Below are positions 23,338 through 33,222 of a DNA stretch of 64,000 bases, one piece after another (the stretch's first letter is position 1; the number at the start of each line of letters is the position of its first letter). Both the position numbers and the translations under genes were made by a program. Source of the DNA: an uncultured Prevotella sp. (GTDB taxonomy: Bacteria > Bacteroidota > Bacteroidia > Bacteroidales > Bacteroidaceae); contig USDT01000003.1 in assembly GCA_900553465.1 (NCBI GenBank), positions 65,534 to 129,533 on the forward strand, read 5' to 3'. Under the pieces are notes generated by a model. The model saw only the letters and a program-made list of their open reading frames with translations, did no database searches and had not been told where the DNA came from.

Positions 23338-25830
23338 ATGAAGCGAATATTATTCTTTTTATTGCTGTGTATGAGTGCATGCACTCTATCGGCACAGGGA
23401 TTTGTTAAGGGAAAAGTGTTGGATAAGCAGAATTCCGAACCGCTCGGATTCGTGAACGTAAGGGTGACGCAGAAGGCTTCCGGAGAATATGTCGGAGGAA
23501 CTATGACCGATGCCGCCGGTAACTTCACGGTGAAGGACCTTAAGAATGGTGCCTATGTCCTGACACTTTCGTTTGTGGGTTACAAAGAAGAAGTGCGTGA
23601 TTTTGAAATCACAGCCGAGAACCCGAAGAGAACTTTTACACGTATTTACATGTCGGAAAACCAGAACATGCTGGCTGGAGTGACCGTCACTGGACAGAAG
23701 TCCACCATGAAACTGGAAGTTGACCGCAAGTCGTTCGACGTGACTCAGCTCATTTCGAATAGTGGTGAGGCAGCAAGCGACGTGCTCGACAACATTCCTT
23801 CGGTGGAAGTGGACAACGACGGCAATGTGTCGCTCCGCGGAAACAGCAGTGTGGAGGTGTGGATAAACGGTAAGTCGAGCGGACTGACGTCGGACAACCG
23901 CGCACAAATTCTGCAGCAGCTTCCGGCAGAAAGCATTGAAAGAATAGAAGTGATAGACAACCCGTCGGCCAAATTCTCCGCAGAAGGTTCGGCCGGAATT
24001 ATCAATATTGTGCTCAAGAAAGACCGCAAGGCCGGTTATTACGGATCGTTGCAGGCAGGTGGAGGAACACGCGGAAGCGCTAATACAAGTTTCAACATCA
24101 ACTACAACAGCTCAAAATTCGACGCATACGCAAATGTTGGATACCGTCATCGTTCGAACGACGGACGTTCGGAGAGCAACCAGATATTCACAAACACCAA
24201 CGAATATCAGCGCTACAAGGGAACCAGCAAGAACACGGGTAACAACCTTTTTGCCCGTGCCGGTCTGACATGGCATGCCACAGATAAGGACGACTTCTCA
24301 TTCAACGGAATGATGATGATAGGTGCCGGAAAGAACTCGAGCGGCATACCATATCACTACGGCACGCTTGGCAATGCGACAGATTCGCGTGTCATGTTCA
24401 GAAGCACACGCAGTGAGAATGACATGAGAATGTTCTACGGCGAGTTCAACTACCGTCACAACTTCTCGGACAAGCATTTCCTGGACTTCACTGTGGATGC
24501 AAACAAGTGGAAAAGCGATAACGATAACCTATATCAGGACTCAACCACGTATTACAGCGAGGAACGTCCGACAGAATATGACTACCAGTATCGCCCGATG
24601 TATATGAACAACAATCGCTGGGAAGTGAAGCTCGACTATGAGAATCAGATAAACGACCGCATGAAGGTAGAGGCCGGTTATCTGGGCAATTTCTCGCATG
24701 AGAACACACCGCAGGAGTCATATATCGACGATACCAGCTGGAACGGAGCCAACAGTGTGGAGGACAAGGAATATTTCAACAGATTTATCTACGATATGGA
24801 TCTGCACGCACTGTATGCCACACTGAGCTATAAGTTCGGCAAACTGAACGTCATGGGAGGTCTGCGCGGTGAATACTGGAAGGTGAACACCGAGAGTTAC
24901 ACATGGGAGCAAGAGCATGACGCATCGAAGCGCGACCCGGCCTTCAAGAAGGATTATTTCCAGTTGTTCCCCAGTCTGTTCCTTTCTTACCAACTCACAG
25001 AGACACAGCAACTGCAACTCAACTATACACGACGCTTGCGTCGTCCGTGGGGCGGCCAGCTCAACTCGTTCCGCGATACTCGTGACGCTACTATGGTATC
25101 GTTCGGTAACCCTGAGCTGACTCCTGAATTCAGTAATTCTTTCTCGCTGAACTATCTCAAGACATGGACCGAACACTCGCTGCTCGTCAGCGCATACTAC
25201 CGTCCGACAAGCGACGTGATACAGCGTATAAACTATCAGAGCTCAACAGACGGACTGATGTATTCTACAAGCGTGAATGTAGCGAAGAGCCTGAGTTCAG
25301 GTCTGGAACTCGTGTTGAAGAACAAACTGTTCCGCATCCTCGACCTTACGACCACAGCAAATGCTTATTATTACAAGCTCAACGGTTTCAGTTATGACAT
25401 CGACGGACAGACTGTGAAAGGTGAGGGCAACGACAACTTCACATGGAACGCCCGCATGACTGCAAGTGTCATCCTGCCGTACGACATATCGGTACAGGCC
25501 ACCGGACGCTATAACGCACGCCAGGTGATAACACAGGGTTACCGCAAAGCCAACTACAGTGTGGATCTGGGAATGCGTAAGAACTTCTTCAATAAGGCAC
25601 TCACCGTGGCCATCAACTGCCGCGACTTGCTCAATTCACGCAAATGGGTGAACTATACTGAGAGCGACACGTTCACAAGATATCAGATGAACAAACGTGG
25701 CGGACGCAATGTTAACCTCACCGTGACATGGAACTTCGGTAACATGAAGGCAAAGAAGAAACCGCAGAAAGAAAACAATATGCAGGATTTCGAAAGCCAG
25801 CAGTATGGTGGTGAAGGCGGAGAAATGTAA
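23338..25830 (+). CDS. Outer membrane beta-barrel family protein (SusC/TonB-receptor-like)
   Basis: A signal peptide (LLLCMSACTLSAQG) is followed by a carboxypeptidase-regulatory-like domain (KGKVLDKQNSEPLGFVNVRV), a plug with VLDNIPSVEVDNDGNVSLRG and SIERIEVIDNPSAKFSAEGS, and a long beta-barrel ending in VNLTVTWNFG. At 830 residues this matches the outer-membrane protein family of PF14905 type, TonB-dependent receptor-like importers. No SusD partner is next to it. The gene is followed by a bidirectional terminator. Confidence 0.85.
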   Translation: MKRILFFLLLCMSACTLSAQGFVKGKVLDKQNSEPLGFVNVRVTQKASGEYVGGTMTDAAGNFTVKDLKNGAYVLTLSFVGYKEEVRDFEITAENPKRTFTRIYMSENQNMLAGVTVTGQKSTMKLEVDRKSFDVTQLISNSGEAASDVLDNIPSVEVDNDGNVSLRGNSSVEVWINGKSSGLTSDNRAQILQQLPAESIERIEVIDNPSAKFSAEGSAGIINIVLKKDRKAGYYGSLQAGGGTRGSANTSFNINYNSSKFDAYANVGYRHRSNDGRSESNQIFTNTNEYQRYKGTSKNTGNNLFARAGLTWHATDKDDFSFNGMMMIGAGKNSSGIPYHYGTLGNATDSRVMFRSTRSENDMRMFYGEFNYRHNFSDKHFLDFTVDANKWKSDNDNLYQDSTTYYSEERPTEYDYQYRPMYMNNNRWEVKLDYENQINDRMKVEAGYLGNFSHENTPQESYIDDTSWNGANSVEDKEYFNRFIYDMDLHALYATLSYKFGKLNVMGGLRGEYWKVNTESYTWEQEHDASKRDPAFKKDYFQLFPSLFLSYQLTETQQLQLNYTRRLRRPWGGQLNSFRDTRDATMVSFGNPELTPEFSNSFSLNYLKTWTEHSLLVSAYYRPTSDVIQRINYQSSTDGLMYSTSVNVAKSLSSGLELVLKNKLFRILDLTTTANAYYYKLNGFSYDIDGQTVKGEGNDNFTWNARMTASVILPYDISVQATGRYNARQVITQGYRKANYSVDLGMRKNFFNKALTVAINCRDLLNSRKWVNYTESDTFTRYQMNKRGGRNVNLTVTWNFGNMKAKKKPQKENNMQDFESQQYGGEGGEM

Positions 25831-25933
25831 TTGAAAACGGCCGTCCTTCGCGGGACGACCGCTGTAAAGAAATGCAGGCATAGTCTGCGCAGGAATGTAA
25901 TAAAGTAAATTCGCTTTATACATTATATATGAA

Positions 25934-25976
25934 AAAGCCCTCGGCATGCGTGAGTGTGTCGAGGGCTTTGTTTTTT
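25934..25976. terminator. Bidirectional terminator
   Basis: AAAGCCCTCG and CGAGGGCTTT form a 10-bp perfect stem, with T runs on both strands. It separates the rightward receptor gene from the leftward DUF1080 gene. Confidence 0.85.
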
Positions 25977-26030
25977 ATGTGTTGCGTCGGCGCTTTTTCT
26001 GTTGTGCGCCGGCGCTTGAATGATTTCGTG

Positions 26031-29000
26031 TCAGCGCCTTTTCGACTTCTTGCTGAGGTCGAGAATACGCACGTTTCTGAACATTATGCCAGGACCGTGG
26101 CCGCAGAAACTTATGTAGCCTTCCTTGTTGAAGAGGCCCGGATGATTCTTGTGGTCAACTGTGTAAGGGTTGTGCTCGCTGCCGTCGGGTGCAACATTGT
26201 GGCCCTTGCAGGCTTTGCGGATGTCGCCGTCGAGTATCACTTTTCCGTTGACTGTCACTTTCACGCGGTCGCCAACGACGCGTATTTCTTCAGAATACCA
26301 TGTACCCACCTTGTCGAACTTGACGTGTTCCGGAACTATGATACCGTAAACAGCACCGTGCTGCTGGTATGGCATCAGACCGTTGTATATCGGATCGTCA
26401 TGGTCGAGAATCTGTATCTCCATGCCGTCATAGGCTGCGTCTGTTCCGAGATTGGTTCGTACGCCGACTCCGTTGTTCACACCCGGAGTGTCGAAACAGA
26501 AGTCGAAGCGCAGAACGAAGTCACTGTACTTCTTCTTTGTATAGAGATTTCCGCTTCCGCCGTAGTTTGCTGAAACATAGATGTTGCCGTTCTGTGGCAC
26601 GTAGTTGGTTGTGTTGCCCTGCCATTTGTCAAGAGAGCGTCCGTCGAACAACACTTCAAATCCTTCCTTCTTCTCATCAGTAGAGAGCTGGAATACCGGA
26701 GTGGAAGGCAGTTTGCGTATGCGTGTGTATCTCACGATGAGTGAGTCGTTGGCAGCCTGGAATCCTATGCCTCCTACAGCATTCAGACTTTTACCTTCTT
26801 TCGGGTTTGTAATTACGGCGTTTGTGATGAGTTCCTTGCCGTTGACACTTACAAACACGCGGTCGTCAACAACCTTTATGTCGGCCGAATTCCATTCTCC
26901 CACGTTGCTGTAAGGATGCCATTGCTGGTTCTCTCCGTAGAGTTTCACGCCTTTTTCCTTGTCGAATGTGAGTACGGACATGTCGCGCAGGCTCACTTCA
27001 AGGTTGTCGCCGCTCTTCCAGTCGAAGCTGAGGTTGAAGTTTTCGAAGCTCTCTTTCATCTTCCAGTAGCCACGACGGTTCATCTTTGTTCTGCCTGTTG
27101 ACAGCGAATATCCCTTCGGCGTGCGTTTTGCGAGCAGGCCCTTGATCTGGTCAACGGCGTATCCTGCGTCGTGGTTGTCCACCTGACGGATGTATGTGGC
27201 AATACCCTGCTCAAGCATTTCCTTCACGTGTCTGCCGCCGTTGAAGTCGTCGTGTGCAGCCACGATGTCCTTTATGCATTCTGCGGCTACGTCTGCATAT
27301 TCCGATGTGTCATAATATTTTCTCATGTAACCGAGAGCCTGGAGTGTCTGTGTCTGGCCGATCGCTTTGAGGAAACGGTTTCCGAGTGATTCGGAAGCGC
27401 CGCTTTCCATACCTGCAACGAGCATCAGATAGCGTTCTACCGGTGTTGCATCTGCAGTTGATGCAAGGTCGAGATAACGTGAAAGTATCTTATCCTTTGC
27501 CTCGCCTTTGCGTTTGTCTTTCGCCATGTCGAGCAGAATTGGCAGCATCTTTATGTTCTTCAGGTCGAGCAGAGCAGCCTGTGCCTCGGTGTTTCCGGCT
27601 TCCTGAAGTATCTGGATGGCTTCGTCGGTGTTGGTGCTTGCCAGTATCCGGTAGTAGCGGGCGGGCTTTGCTGATGCGTCCATTGCCTTTTTCGTCATCT
27701 CAAAGGCCTTTTCTGGTGCTGATTTATAGTTTATAGTGATTATGGCATCCTGCAGTTTTGCTGCCGATTCCTCGTCAGCTTTGTCGAGCATTGCGAACAG
27801 ACGGTCTAGCTCATCAGGACCAGCCACATGACCGAGAGCCTCGAGTGCGGCGGCGCTGATGTCCTTGTCGTCGGACGATGTGAGTGCGAGCACCTTGTCG
27901 AAAGCATTGCGTATGCCGCGTTTAGAGACAACCTGCAGAGCATTTGTCACTACTTTCTTATCGTCGGAGTTGAGTGCCTGAACCATGGCTTCGCGCAGAT
28001 CGCCATTGAAGAAGTACAGTGCGTTCTTTGCTTCTTCTGCATTCTGTGTGCCAAGCAGTGCGATAAGAGCCTCGAGTGATTGCTCACCACCGAGTTTTGC
28101 GGCTGTTATTATCGATTCTGAAAGCAGTGTTCCGCTGCTCTTCTTAAGCTTTTTGAGCACCACGTCGGTGTAGTTTGTCGCATTGTAATTGCCTATCCAG
28201 CGCACCACATCGGTCTGTCCGTCATAGGAAAGACGCGGCATTGCCTTGGCCATTGCGTCCAAAGCTGTCGGTCCGCAGTATTCCAGACCATATTCAAGTG
28301 CCGTGTTGCGGTATTCGGCATCGCGGTCGCGCAGAGCTTTAGTAAAGGTGGATATGCCTTTCGGACCTTCGGCTTTGAGCATCAGACGCAGTCCGGCACA
28401 TCTCATTGCCGGTGTTTCAGACTTCATGAGTTTCTTTGCTTCCTTTTCGACAATCTCCTTGTTGTCATTGCAGATGCGGTCGAGCATCGCGATGTAGGCA
28501 TCTGTGGCGTGAGTGCTTTCGGGCTTGTATCCGGCTGATTGAGCTGCTTCGGCCAGAAGCGCCAGTTTGTCTGCCGGTGCGACAGCGGCCATAGCGTCGT
28601 ATATCGCTGCGGTAGTTACGGCGTCGGCACCGCTGAGCCATGAAACAAGAAGGTCGTTGCAGTTAGTCAGATTGCACGATTTGATTATCTTGGCGAGTAG
28701 AATCGGCTCTGCATCAGATGTTCTGACGAAGTCGGATTTTTCTTTTTCGCTACCTTTTATGCTGCCTATGAATGCGAGGGCAGCATCTCTAAGATCCTTA
28801 TTCTGGGCGTATCTGATGAAGTCGGGCAGGTCGGCTGTTGTGGCACATCCTGTCAGAACCGTTATCAGATAAACTTTTTTGCGAAGATTGTCGGTTTTGT
28901 CGATGGCGAGTTTCAGACCTTTGCGCATCTCGTCTCTGTATTTCTGACCGTCAGGAGTTGTGACGTAGCTTTGCAGACCACCAAGCGCATACTCGCCCGC

Positions 29001-29237
29001 AGAGGTGTTGTTTCCTTCGAAGTTCATGGTTGAGGCTATCTGCAGTATGCCGGCGCTTCCCGTGGCTGCCATCTCTCCCATGAGTTGTTTGAATGATTCG
29101 CTGTCTTTGGCAGGCATCTGCGCCAGTGCGTCGGCAATGACTGTCTCAGGTGTTCTGTTCCTGCTGTCAGTCTGTGCGATGCTTTGCGTCTGTGCAAACA
29201 AGAATGCCGCAATCAGAATAATCAGGTATTTTTTCAT
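26031..29237 (-). CDS. Secreted HEAT-repeat protein with two DUF1080 domains
   Basis: A signal peptide (LIAAFLFAQTQSIAQT) precedes about 650 residues of HEAT-like helical repeats (for example LEALGHVAGPDELDRLFAML). Two concanavalin-like DUF1080 (3-keto-disaccharide hydrolase) domains follow, near residues 710-830 and 850-1065; the second begins EGFEVLFDGRSLDKWQGNT. DUF1080 proteins cleave glycosides oxidised at C3. The gene is just downstream of a Tat-exported Gfo/Idh oxidoreductase, the likely source of the 3-keto substrate. The HEAT part may bind a partner or carry the substrate. Confidence 0.78.
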   Translation of the reverse strand: MKKYLIILIAAFLFAQTQSIAQTDSRNRTPETVIADALAQMPAKDSESFKQLMGEMAATGSAGILQIASTMNFEGNNTSAGEYALGGLQSYVTTPDGQKYRDEMRKGLKLAIDKTDNLRKKVYLITVLTGCATTADLPDFIRYAQNKDLRDAALAFIGSIKGSEKEKSDFVRTSDAEPILLAKIIKSCNLTNCNDLLVSWLSGADAVTTAAIYDAMAAVAPADKLALLAEAAQSAGYKPESTHATDAYIAMLDRICNDNKEIVEKEAKKLMKSETPAMRCAGLRLMLKAEGPKGISTFTKALRDRDAEYRNTALEYGLEYCGPTALDAMAKAMPRLSYDGQTDVVRWIGNYNATNYTDVVLKKLKKSSGTLLSESIITAAKLGGEQSLEALIALLGTQNAEEAKNALYFFNGDLREAMVQALNSDDKKVVTNALQVVSKRGIRNAFDKVLALTSSDDKDISAAALEALGHVAGPDELDRLFAMLDKADEESAAKLQDAIITINYKSAPEKAFEMTKKAMDASAKPARYYRILASTNTDEAIQILQEAGNTEAQAALLDLKNIKMLPILLDMAKDKRKGEAKDKILSRYLDLASTADATPVERYLMLVAGMESGASESLGNRFLKAIGQTQTLQALGYMRKYYDTSEYADVAAECIKDIVAAHDDFNGGRHVKEMLEQGIATYIRQVDNHDAGYAVDQIKGLLAKRTPKGYSLSTGRTKMNRRGYWKMKESFENFNLSFDWKSGDNLEVSLRDMSVLTFDKEKGVKLYGENQQWHPYSNVGEWNSADIKVVDDRVFVSVNGKELITNAVITNPKEGKSLNAVGGIGFQAANDSLIVRYTRIRKLPSTPVFQLSTDEKKEGFEVLFDGRSLDKWQGNTTNYVPQNGNIYVSANYGGSGNLYTKKKYSDFVLRFDFCFDTPGVNNGVGVRTNLGTDAAYDGMEIQILDHDDPIYNGLMPYQQHGAVYGIIVPEHVKFDKVGTWYSEEIRVVGDRVKVTVNGKVILDGDIRKACKGHNVAPDGSEHNPYTVDHKNHPGLFNKEGYISFCGHGPGIMFRNVRILDLSKKSKRR

Positions 29238-29309
29238 TTTTCTTTTTGTTGTGTAAAGTACAATTACATTATGGTTTTGTGTTAGAAAGCATTTTATCTG
29301 CGCGCGGCA

Positions 29310-30596
29310 TTACAGATGCCATTGTCCGCGCATAGGCTGGTCGACGAGTGCGTTGGCAGCGTCGTCGTTGACAAACAGCTGTGTCTTCGGGTCGAAGTTG
29401 AGCACAGGACGGTTGAGTCTCAGTGCCACTGCACCCATGTTTACGAGTGTACAGCTGCGGTGTCCGTTCTCTTCGTTGAGCGCGAACTTCTTTCTCGTGC
29501 GCAGACAGTCTATGAAGTCGGTGTTCTGCGGCACCGGGTCAGGATATTCGGCGAGTTTGTTCATGATGTCTGGTATGGTACATTCGAATCCTTTATAGAC
29601 CTTTCCTTTCGGTCCTTCGATGTAAGCCGTCTTTTCACTGCTTTCAAATCCTTCGCCTTCAAGCACTATCTGGCAGCCGTCATCGTATGTATATGTTATC
29701 TTACGCCATATTCCCACAGCGTCGGGATGTTGCTGTGCGGCATCTACTTCCACTTTCACAGGCGACGTGTTGTCTTTTCCCAAGATATACTGCACTGGGT
29801 CCAGATAATGTTGTCCCATGTCGGTGAGACCGCCGCCGTCGTAGTCCCAGTAGCCGCGGAACGTCTGATGGGTGCGGTGGACATTGTATGGCTTGAACGG
29901 AGCCGGACCGAGCCAGAAGTCGTAGTCGAGCTCTTTTGGCACAGGTTGTGTCTCAAGATTCTCCTTACCAACCCAGAAGAACTTCCAGGCGAAGCCGGTA
30001 GCGCCCGACACCACTACCTTCAGAGGCCATCCCAGCAGGCCACTGTCAACCAGTTTCTTCAATGGCAGGACCGGTGTTCCGAGGCCGTAGAATGTATCGG
30101 TGAATCTGAACCATGTGTTCAGACGGAATATTCTGTTATATCGTTTCACAGCTTCCATGACGCGTTTTCCTTCGCCTATGGTGCGTGTCATAGGCTTTTC
30201 GCACCAGATATCCTTGCCGGCCTTTGCCGCCTCGATGGCCATCAGCGCGTGCCAGTGGGGCGGAGTGGCGATGTGCACGACATCTACATTAGGATCGGAA
30301 ATCAGTTCTCTGAAGTCGTGATAGGCCTTAACGTCTTCTCCGAACTTCTTTTTTGCCATGTCAACGGCCTCCGAAAGGTGTTTGCTGTCCACGTCGCAGA
30401 GCGCCACAAGGCGGCAGTGCTCATCGCTTGTGAAGTGATAGGAAGAACGTCCTATGCCGCCCGTTCCGATGATACCTTTTGTCAGCTGGTCGCTCGGAGC
30501 TATGTGTCCGTTACCTCCAAGCACGTTGCGCGGAACGATGGAGAACAGTCCTATTGTACCCATCGTTTTGAGAAAAGTGCGTCTGTTTGTTTTCAT
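29310..30596 (-). CDS. Tat-exported Gfo/Idh/MocA oxidoreductase
   Basis: The N-terminus NRRTFLKTMGTIGLFSI is a twin-arginine signal. The Rossmann domain follows (KGIIGTGGIGRSSYHFT, near residues 40-56), with ALCDVD and the WCEKPMTR motif (EKP). A C-terminal substrate domain includes YDGGGLTDMGQHYLDPV. The enzyme uses a pre-bound NAD(H)-type cofactor and can oxidise glycosides to 3-keto sugars in the periplasm. It is upstream of the HEAT-DUF1080 gene on the same strand, 72 bases apart. Confidence 0.85.
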   Translation of the reverse strand: MKTNRRTFLKTMGTIGLFSIVPRNVLGGNGHIAPSDQLTKGIIGTGGIGRSSYHFTSDEHCRLVALCDVDSKHLSEAVDMAKKKFGEDVKAYHDFRELISDPNVDVVHIATPPHWHALMAIEAAKAGKDIWCEKPMTRTIGEGKRVMEAVKRYNRIFRLNTWFRFTDTFYGLGTPVLPLKKLVDSGLLGWPLKVVVSGATGFAWKFFWVGKENLETQPVPKELDYDFWLGPAPFKPYNVHRTHQTFRGYWDYDGGGLTDMGQHYLDPVQYILGKDNTSPVKVEVDAAQQHPDAVGIWRKITYTYDDGCQIVLEGEGFESSEKTAYIEGPKGKVYKGFECTIPDIMNKLAEYPDPVPQNTDFIDCLRTRKKFALNEENGHRSCTLVNMGAVALRLNRPVLNFDPKTQLFVNDDAANALVDQPMRGQWHL

Positions 30597-30660
30597 TTTG
30601 ATTGATTGTTAAGATGACGGAACATCCGTTCCGCCGGTTGCAGCGATTTAGTTAGTTGTA

Positions 30661-30668
30661 CAAATTTA
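30661..30668 (-). promoter_or_regulatory. -7 box of the leftward oxidoreductase operon
   Basis: On the minus strand TAAATTTG fits TAnnTTTG and would place the start about 55 bases before the oxidoreductase gene. The -33 element is not clear. Confidence 0.4.
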
Positions 30669-30970
30669 GTAATAAAAATTGTAACGCCGTGCGCCATGCC
30701 GCTGTTTTTTTGTCCGCAGCGGCATAATGACATTTTTATGACCTTTCGGTTGTTGTCCGTCCGTGTGCATACGGGGCTGCTGTTCTGGAGCGATGGCTCT
30801 GGCGGCATTCTCCGGATGCATGTCTGGAAAGTTTCCGTCGGTCTGTAAAATTGTCCACGCAATACGGTGTTTTTGTCTATAACAACAAACAAACATGCAA
30901 AAGTGACGATAATATTGTCTATTTTTGAAATTTTGACATGATACGGGCTCTTTTTTCACAAATTAATATT

Positions 30971-31013
30971 TATTTTTGTAAAGCATTATTACAATATGCA
31001 AACATTTTGCATA
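30971..31013 (+). promoter_or_regulatory. Promoter box with operator-like palindrome upstream of the GH operon
   Basis: TATTTTTG (30971-30978) fits the -7 box. Just downstream TATGCAAA-CAT-TTTGCATA (30995-31013) is a perfect 8-bp inverted repeat near the expected transcription start, a typical repressor position. No regulator gene lies beside it. Confidence 0.45.
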
Positions 31014-31089
31014 CGGTGTGCCGTGGAAGCTGCGGCGGTGACGAAGATTACTGACATAGACAATAAATAAAAACACAAACAGGAAAACA

Positions 31090-33102
31090 ATGAGGATTTT
31101 TTCAAAGACTTTAATGTGCGCCGTCGTGCTGGCGGCGGTGCAGACCGCCTATGCTGCGGATATTGTGACACACATCAGTATCAAGCAGCCGGGCAATCAG
31201 GCTGTGACCTATGAACTCAAGGAACAGGGTAACAAACTTGTGGCCGACGCCGCTCTTCCGCTCACGATAAGCAAGAGTGTGAGCAATGTTGACGGCGATG
31301 AGGTGGTGACACTCACCTTCACCGCATCGGGCACTACATACTTCAACTTCGGTGCCGAGCTCAATACGGGCTACACCACCGATGCTTGCGAGTTCTATCT
31401 GCCGGGTTTCTGGTATCACCGCAATCTGCGTTCGCCTAAAGAGGCACCGTCGTTCCACACATCGAAGAGCTGGAATTTCCGTGAGGACCGTCTGTCGTCG
31501 CCGCTAACTGGAGCCTATAACGCCACAGCTGGAGAGGGCACAACAGTGCTTCGTATGGACGCCGAGGGCGTTGACGCGCTTGCCACTGCCGGCGAGGGCG
31601 AGATAATTCTGTCGGGCAACACATCTGTGGGCTATCTCGGATTCGACAACGAGAGCGGAACCGCAAAGCTCACATTCGGTTATCCTTACATTGAAACTCC
31701 GCGCCGTTACATCCGCAAGCTCACCCTCGCTCCGGCCGTTGAGGCTTTCGTGAAGATGGACAAGGGCGAGACAAAGAGCGTGAGCTGGCGCATACGCAAG
31801 GTGAAGTCGGCCGACTACGGCGACTTTGTAGGCAAGACATGGGAGTATTGCTTCGACCGTCTGAATCCGCAGCCCGTCACACCGCTTTACTCTCCGGACA
31901 AGATGAAAGCCACTCTGGCCAACTACTTCCGCAAGTCGTATGTGGACAAGTACGACCTGAAGTTCAACTCCGGCCACGGTCTGCGCTGTTCCGACTGCGA
32001 ACCCGCCACACTGATGCAGGTGGGATTCTGCGGCCGTGTACTGCTCAATGCGTTTAACGCCATTGAATACGGTGAGGCTACAGGACAGCAGGATCTCGTG
32101 AAGATAGGCAATGACATATTCGACAGCTTCCTTGCCCACGGCTTCACTGCAAAGGGATATTTCTACGACGACCTGAACATGAACAACCCCATGCCGGCCG
32201 ACATGGACGTGGTACACTCCATACGTCAGCAGTCAGAGGGTGCTTACGCAGTGATGCACTATCTGAAATACGAGAAGAAGCAGGGCCGCACCCACAAGGA
32301 GTGGGAGAAGAAAATACGCACTCTGCTCGACAACTTCCTCACTCTGCTCAATGAGGACGGCAGCTTTGCACGCAAGTTCCGCGACGACGGTTCTGTGATC
32401 GACGGCAGCGGTGGAAGCACACCTTCGGCCACATCCACACTCGTTATGGGATACAAATATTTCGGCGACAAGAAATATCTGAAGGCAGCTGAGCGCACGG
32501 TTGACTATCTTGAGACAAACATCATATCGAAGAGCGACTACTTCTCATCAACACTCGACGCCAACTGCGAGGACAAGGAGGCTGCCATTAGTGCAGTCAC
32601 CGCCACATACTACATGGCAATGATGACTAAAGGCAAGGAGCGCAGCCACTACATCGACCTCTGCAAGAAAGCGTCATACTTCGCTCTTTCATGGTATTAT
32701 CTGTGGGACGTGCCGTTCGCACAGGGCCAGATGCTCGGTGATCTCGGATTCAAGAGCCGCGGATGGGGCAACGTGTCTGTGGAGAACAACCACGTGGATG
32801 TGTTCGTGTTCGAACTCCCGCACATTGTGAAATGGCTGGGCGAGGAACTCAATGAGCCGCGTTTCGGCAAGATATACGATGTCATCTACACATCGCTCAA
32901 TCAGCTTCTGCCTGTCAACGAGCGCCTGTGCGGCATCGGTGTTGAAGGATTCTATCCGGAAGTAGTGCAGCACACCACATGGGATTACGGCCGCAACGGC
33001 AAGGGCTTCTACAACGACATATTCGCTCCGGGATGGACCGTGGCTTCGCTTTGGGAACTCTATTCGCCCGAGCGTACGGTTGATTTCCTGACAAAGAAAT
33101 AA
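31090..33102 (+). CDS. Secreted putative glycoside hydrolase or lyase ((alpha/alpha) barrel)
   Basis: A signal peptide (VVLAAVQTAYAAD) precedes a beta-rich N-terminal domain (to about 240) and a helical domain (about 250-670) with repeated helix pairs: RCSDCEPATLMQVGFCGRVL, FDSFLAHGF, DLNMNNPMPADMDVVHSIRQ, KYLKAAERTVDYLETNI. This looks like an (alpha/alpha) toroid seen in several glycoside hydrolase and lyase families. I cannot name the family. It is followed by a two-domain GH43 enzyme on the same strand. Confidence 0.6.
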   Translation: MRIFSKTLMCAVVLAAVQTAYAADIVTHISIKQPGNQAVTYELKEQGNKLVADAALPLTISKSVSNVDGDEVVTLTFTASGTTYFNFGAELNTGYTTDACEFYLPGFWYHRNLRSPKEAPSFHTSKSWNFREDRLSSPLTGAYNATAGEGTTVLRMDAEGVDALATAGEGEIILSGNTSVGYLGFDNESGTAKLTFGYPYIETPRRYIRKLTLAPAVEAFVKMDKGETKSVSWRIRKVKSADYGDFVGKTWEYCFDRLNPQPVTPLYSPDKMKATLANYFRKSYVDKYDLKFNSGHGLRCSDCEPATLMQVGFCGRVLLNAFNAIEYGEATGQQDLVKIGNDIFDSFLAHGFTAKGYFYDDLNMNNPMPADMDVVHSIRQQSEGAYAVMHYLKYEKKQGRTHKEWEKKIRTLLDNFLTLLNEDGSFARKFRDDGSVIDGSGGSTPSATSTLVMGYKYFGDKKYLKAAERTVDYLETNIISKSDYFSSTLDANCEDKEAAISAVTATYYMAMMTKGKERSHYIDLCKKASYFALSWYYLWDVPFAQGQMLGDLGFKSRGWGNVSVENNHVDVFVFELPHIVKWLGEELNEPRFGKIYDVIYTSLNQLLPVNERLCGIGVEGFYPEVVQHTTWDYGRNGKGFYNDIFAPGWTVASLWELYSPERTVDFLTKK

Positions 33103-33127
33103 CACACAACAAACCATAAACCGAACC

Positions 33128-33203
33128 ATGACCGGCCACGCGCAATGTCCCGGTTGCGGCAGAAAGCCTGCGGCACAGAGCGACACCGCCTGCGGCCGGT
33201 CAT
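33128..33203. repeat. Inverted repeat between the two GH genes
   Basis: ATGACCGGCC (33128-33137) and GGCCGGTCAT (33194-33203) can pair over a 56-base GC-rich loop. It sits in the intergenic part of the mRNA, just upstream of the GH43 start, so a structured leader is plausible. Confidence 0.5.
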
Positions 33204-33222
33204 GACTCATACAGACCAGATA

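Larger units (their letters stand above)
30597..31089. other. Divergent intergenic region of 493 bases
   Basis: It separates the leftward oxidoreductase from the rightward GH operon. Beyond the two promoter sites listed, no gene or RNA is seen. Confidence 0.6.

Noticed and set aside
29316..30605. Long plus-strand frame of 429 codons
   Set aside because: It lies opposite the well-supported oxidoreductase gene and shows no domain or signal.
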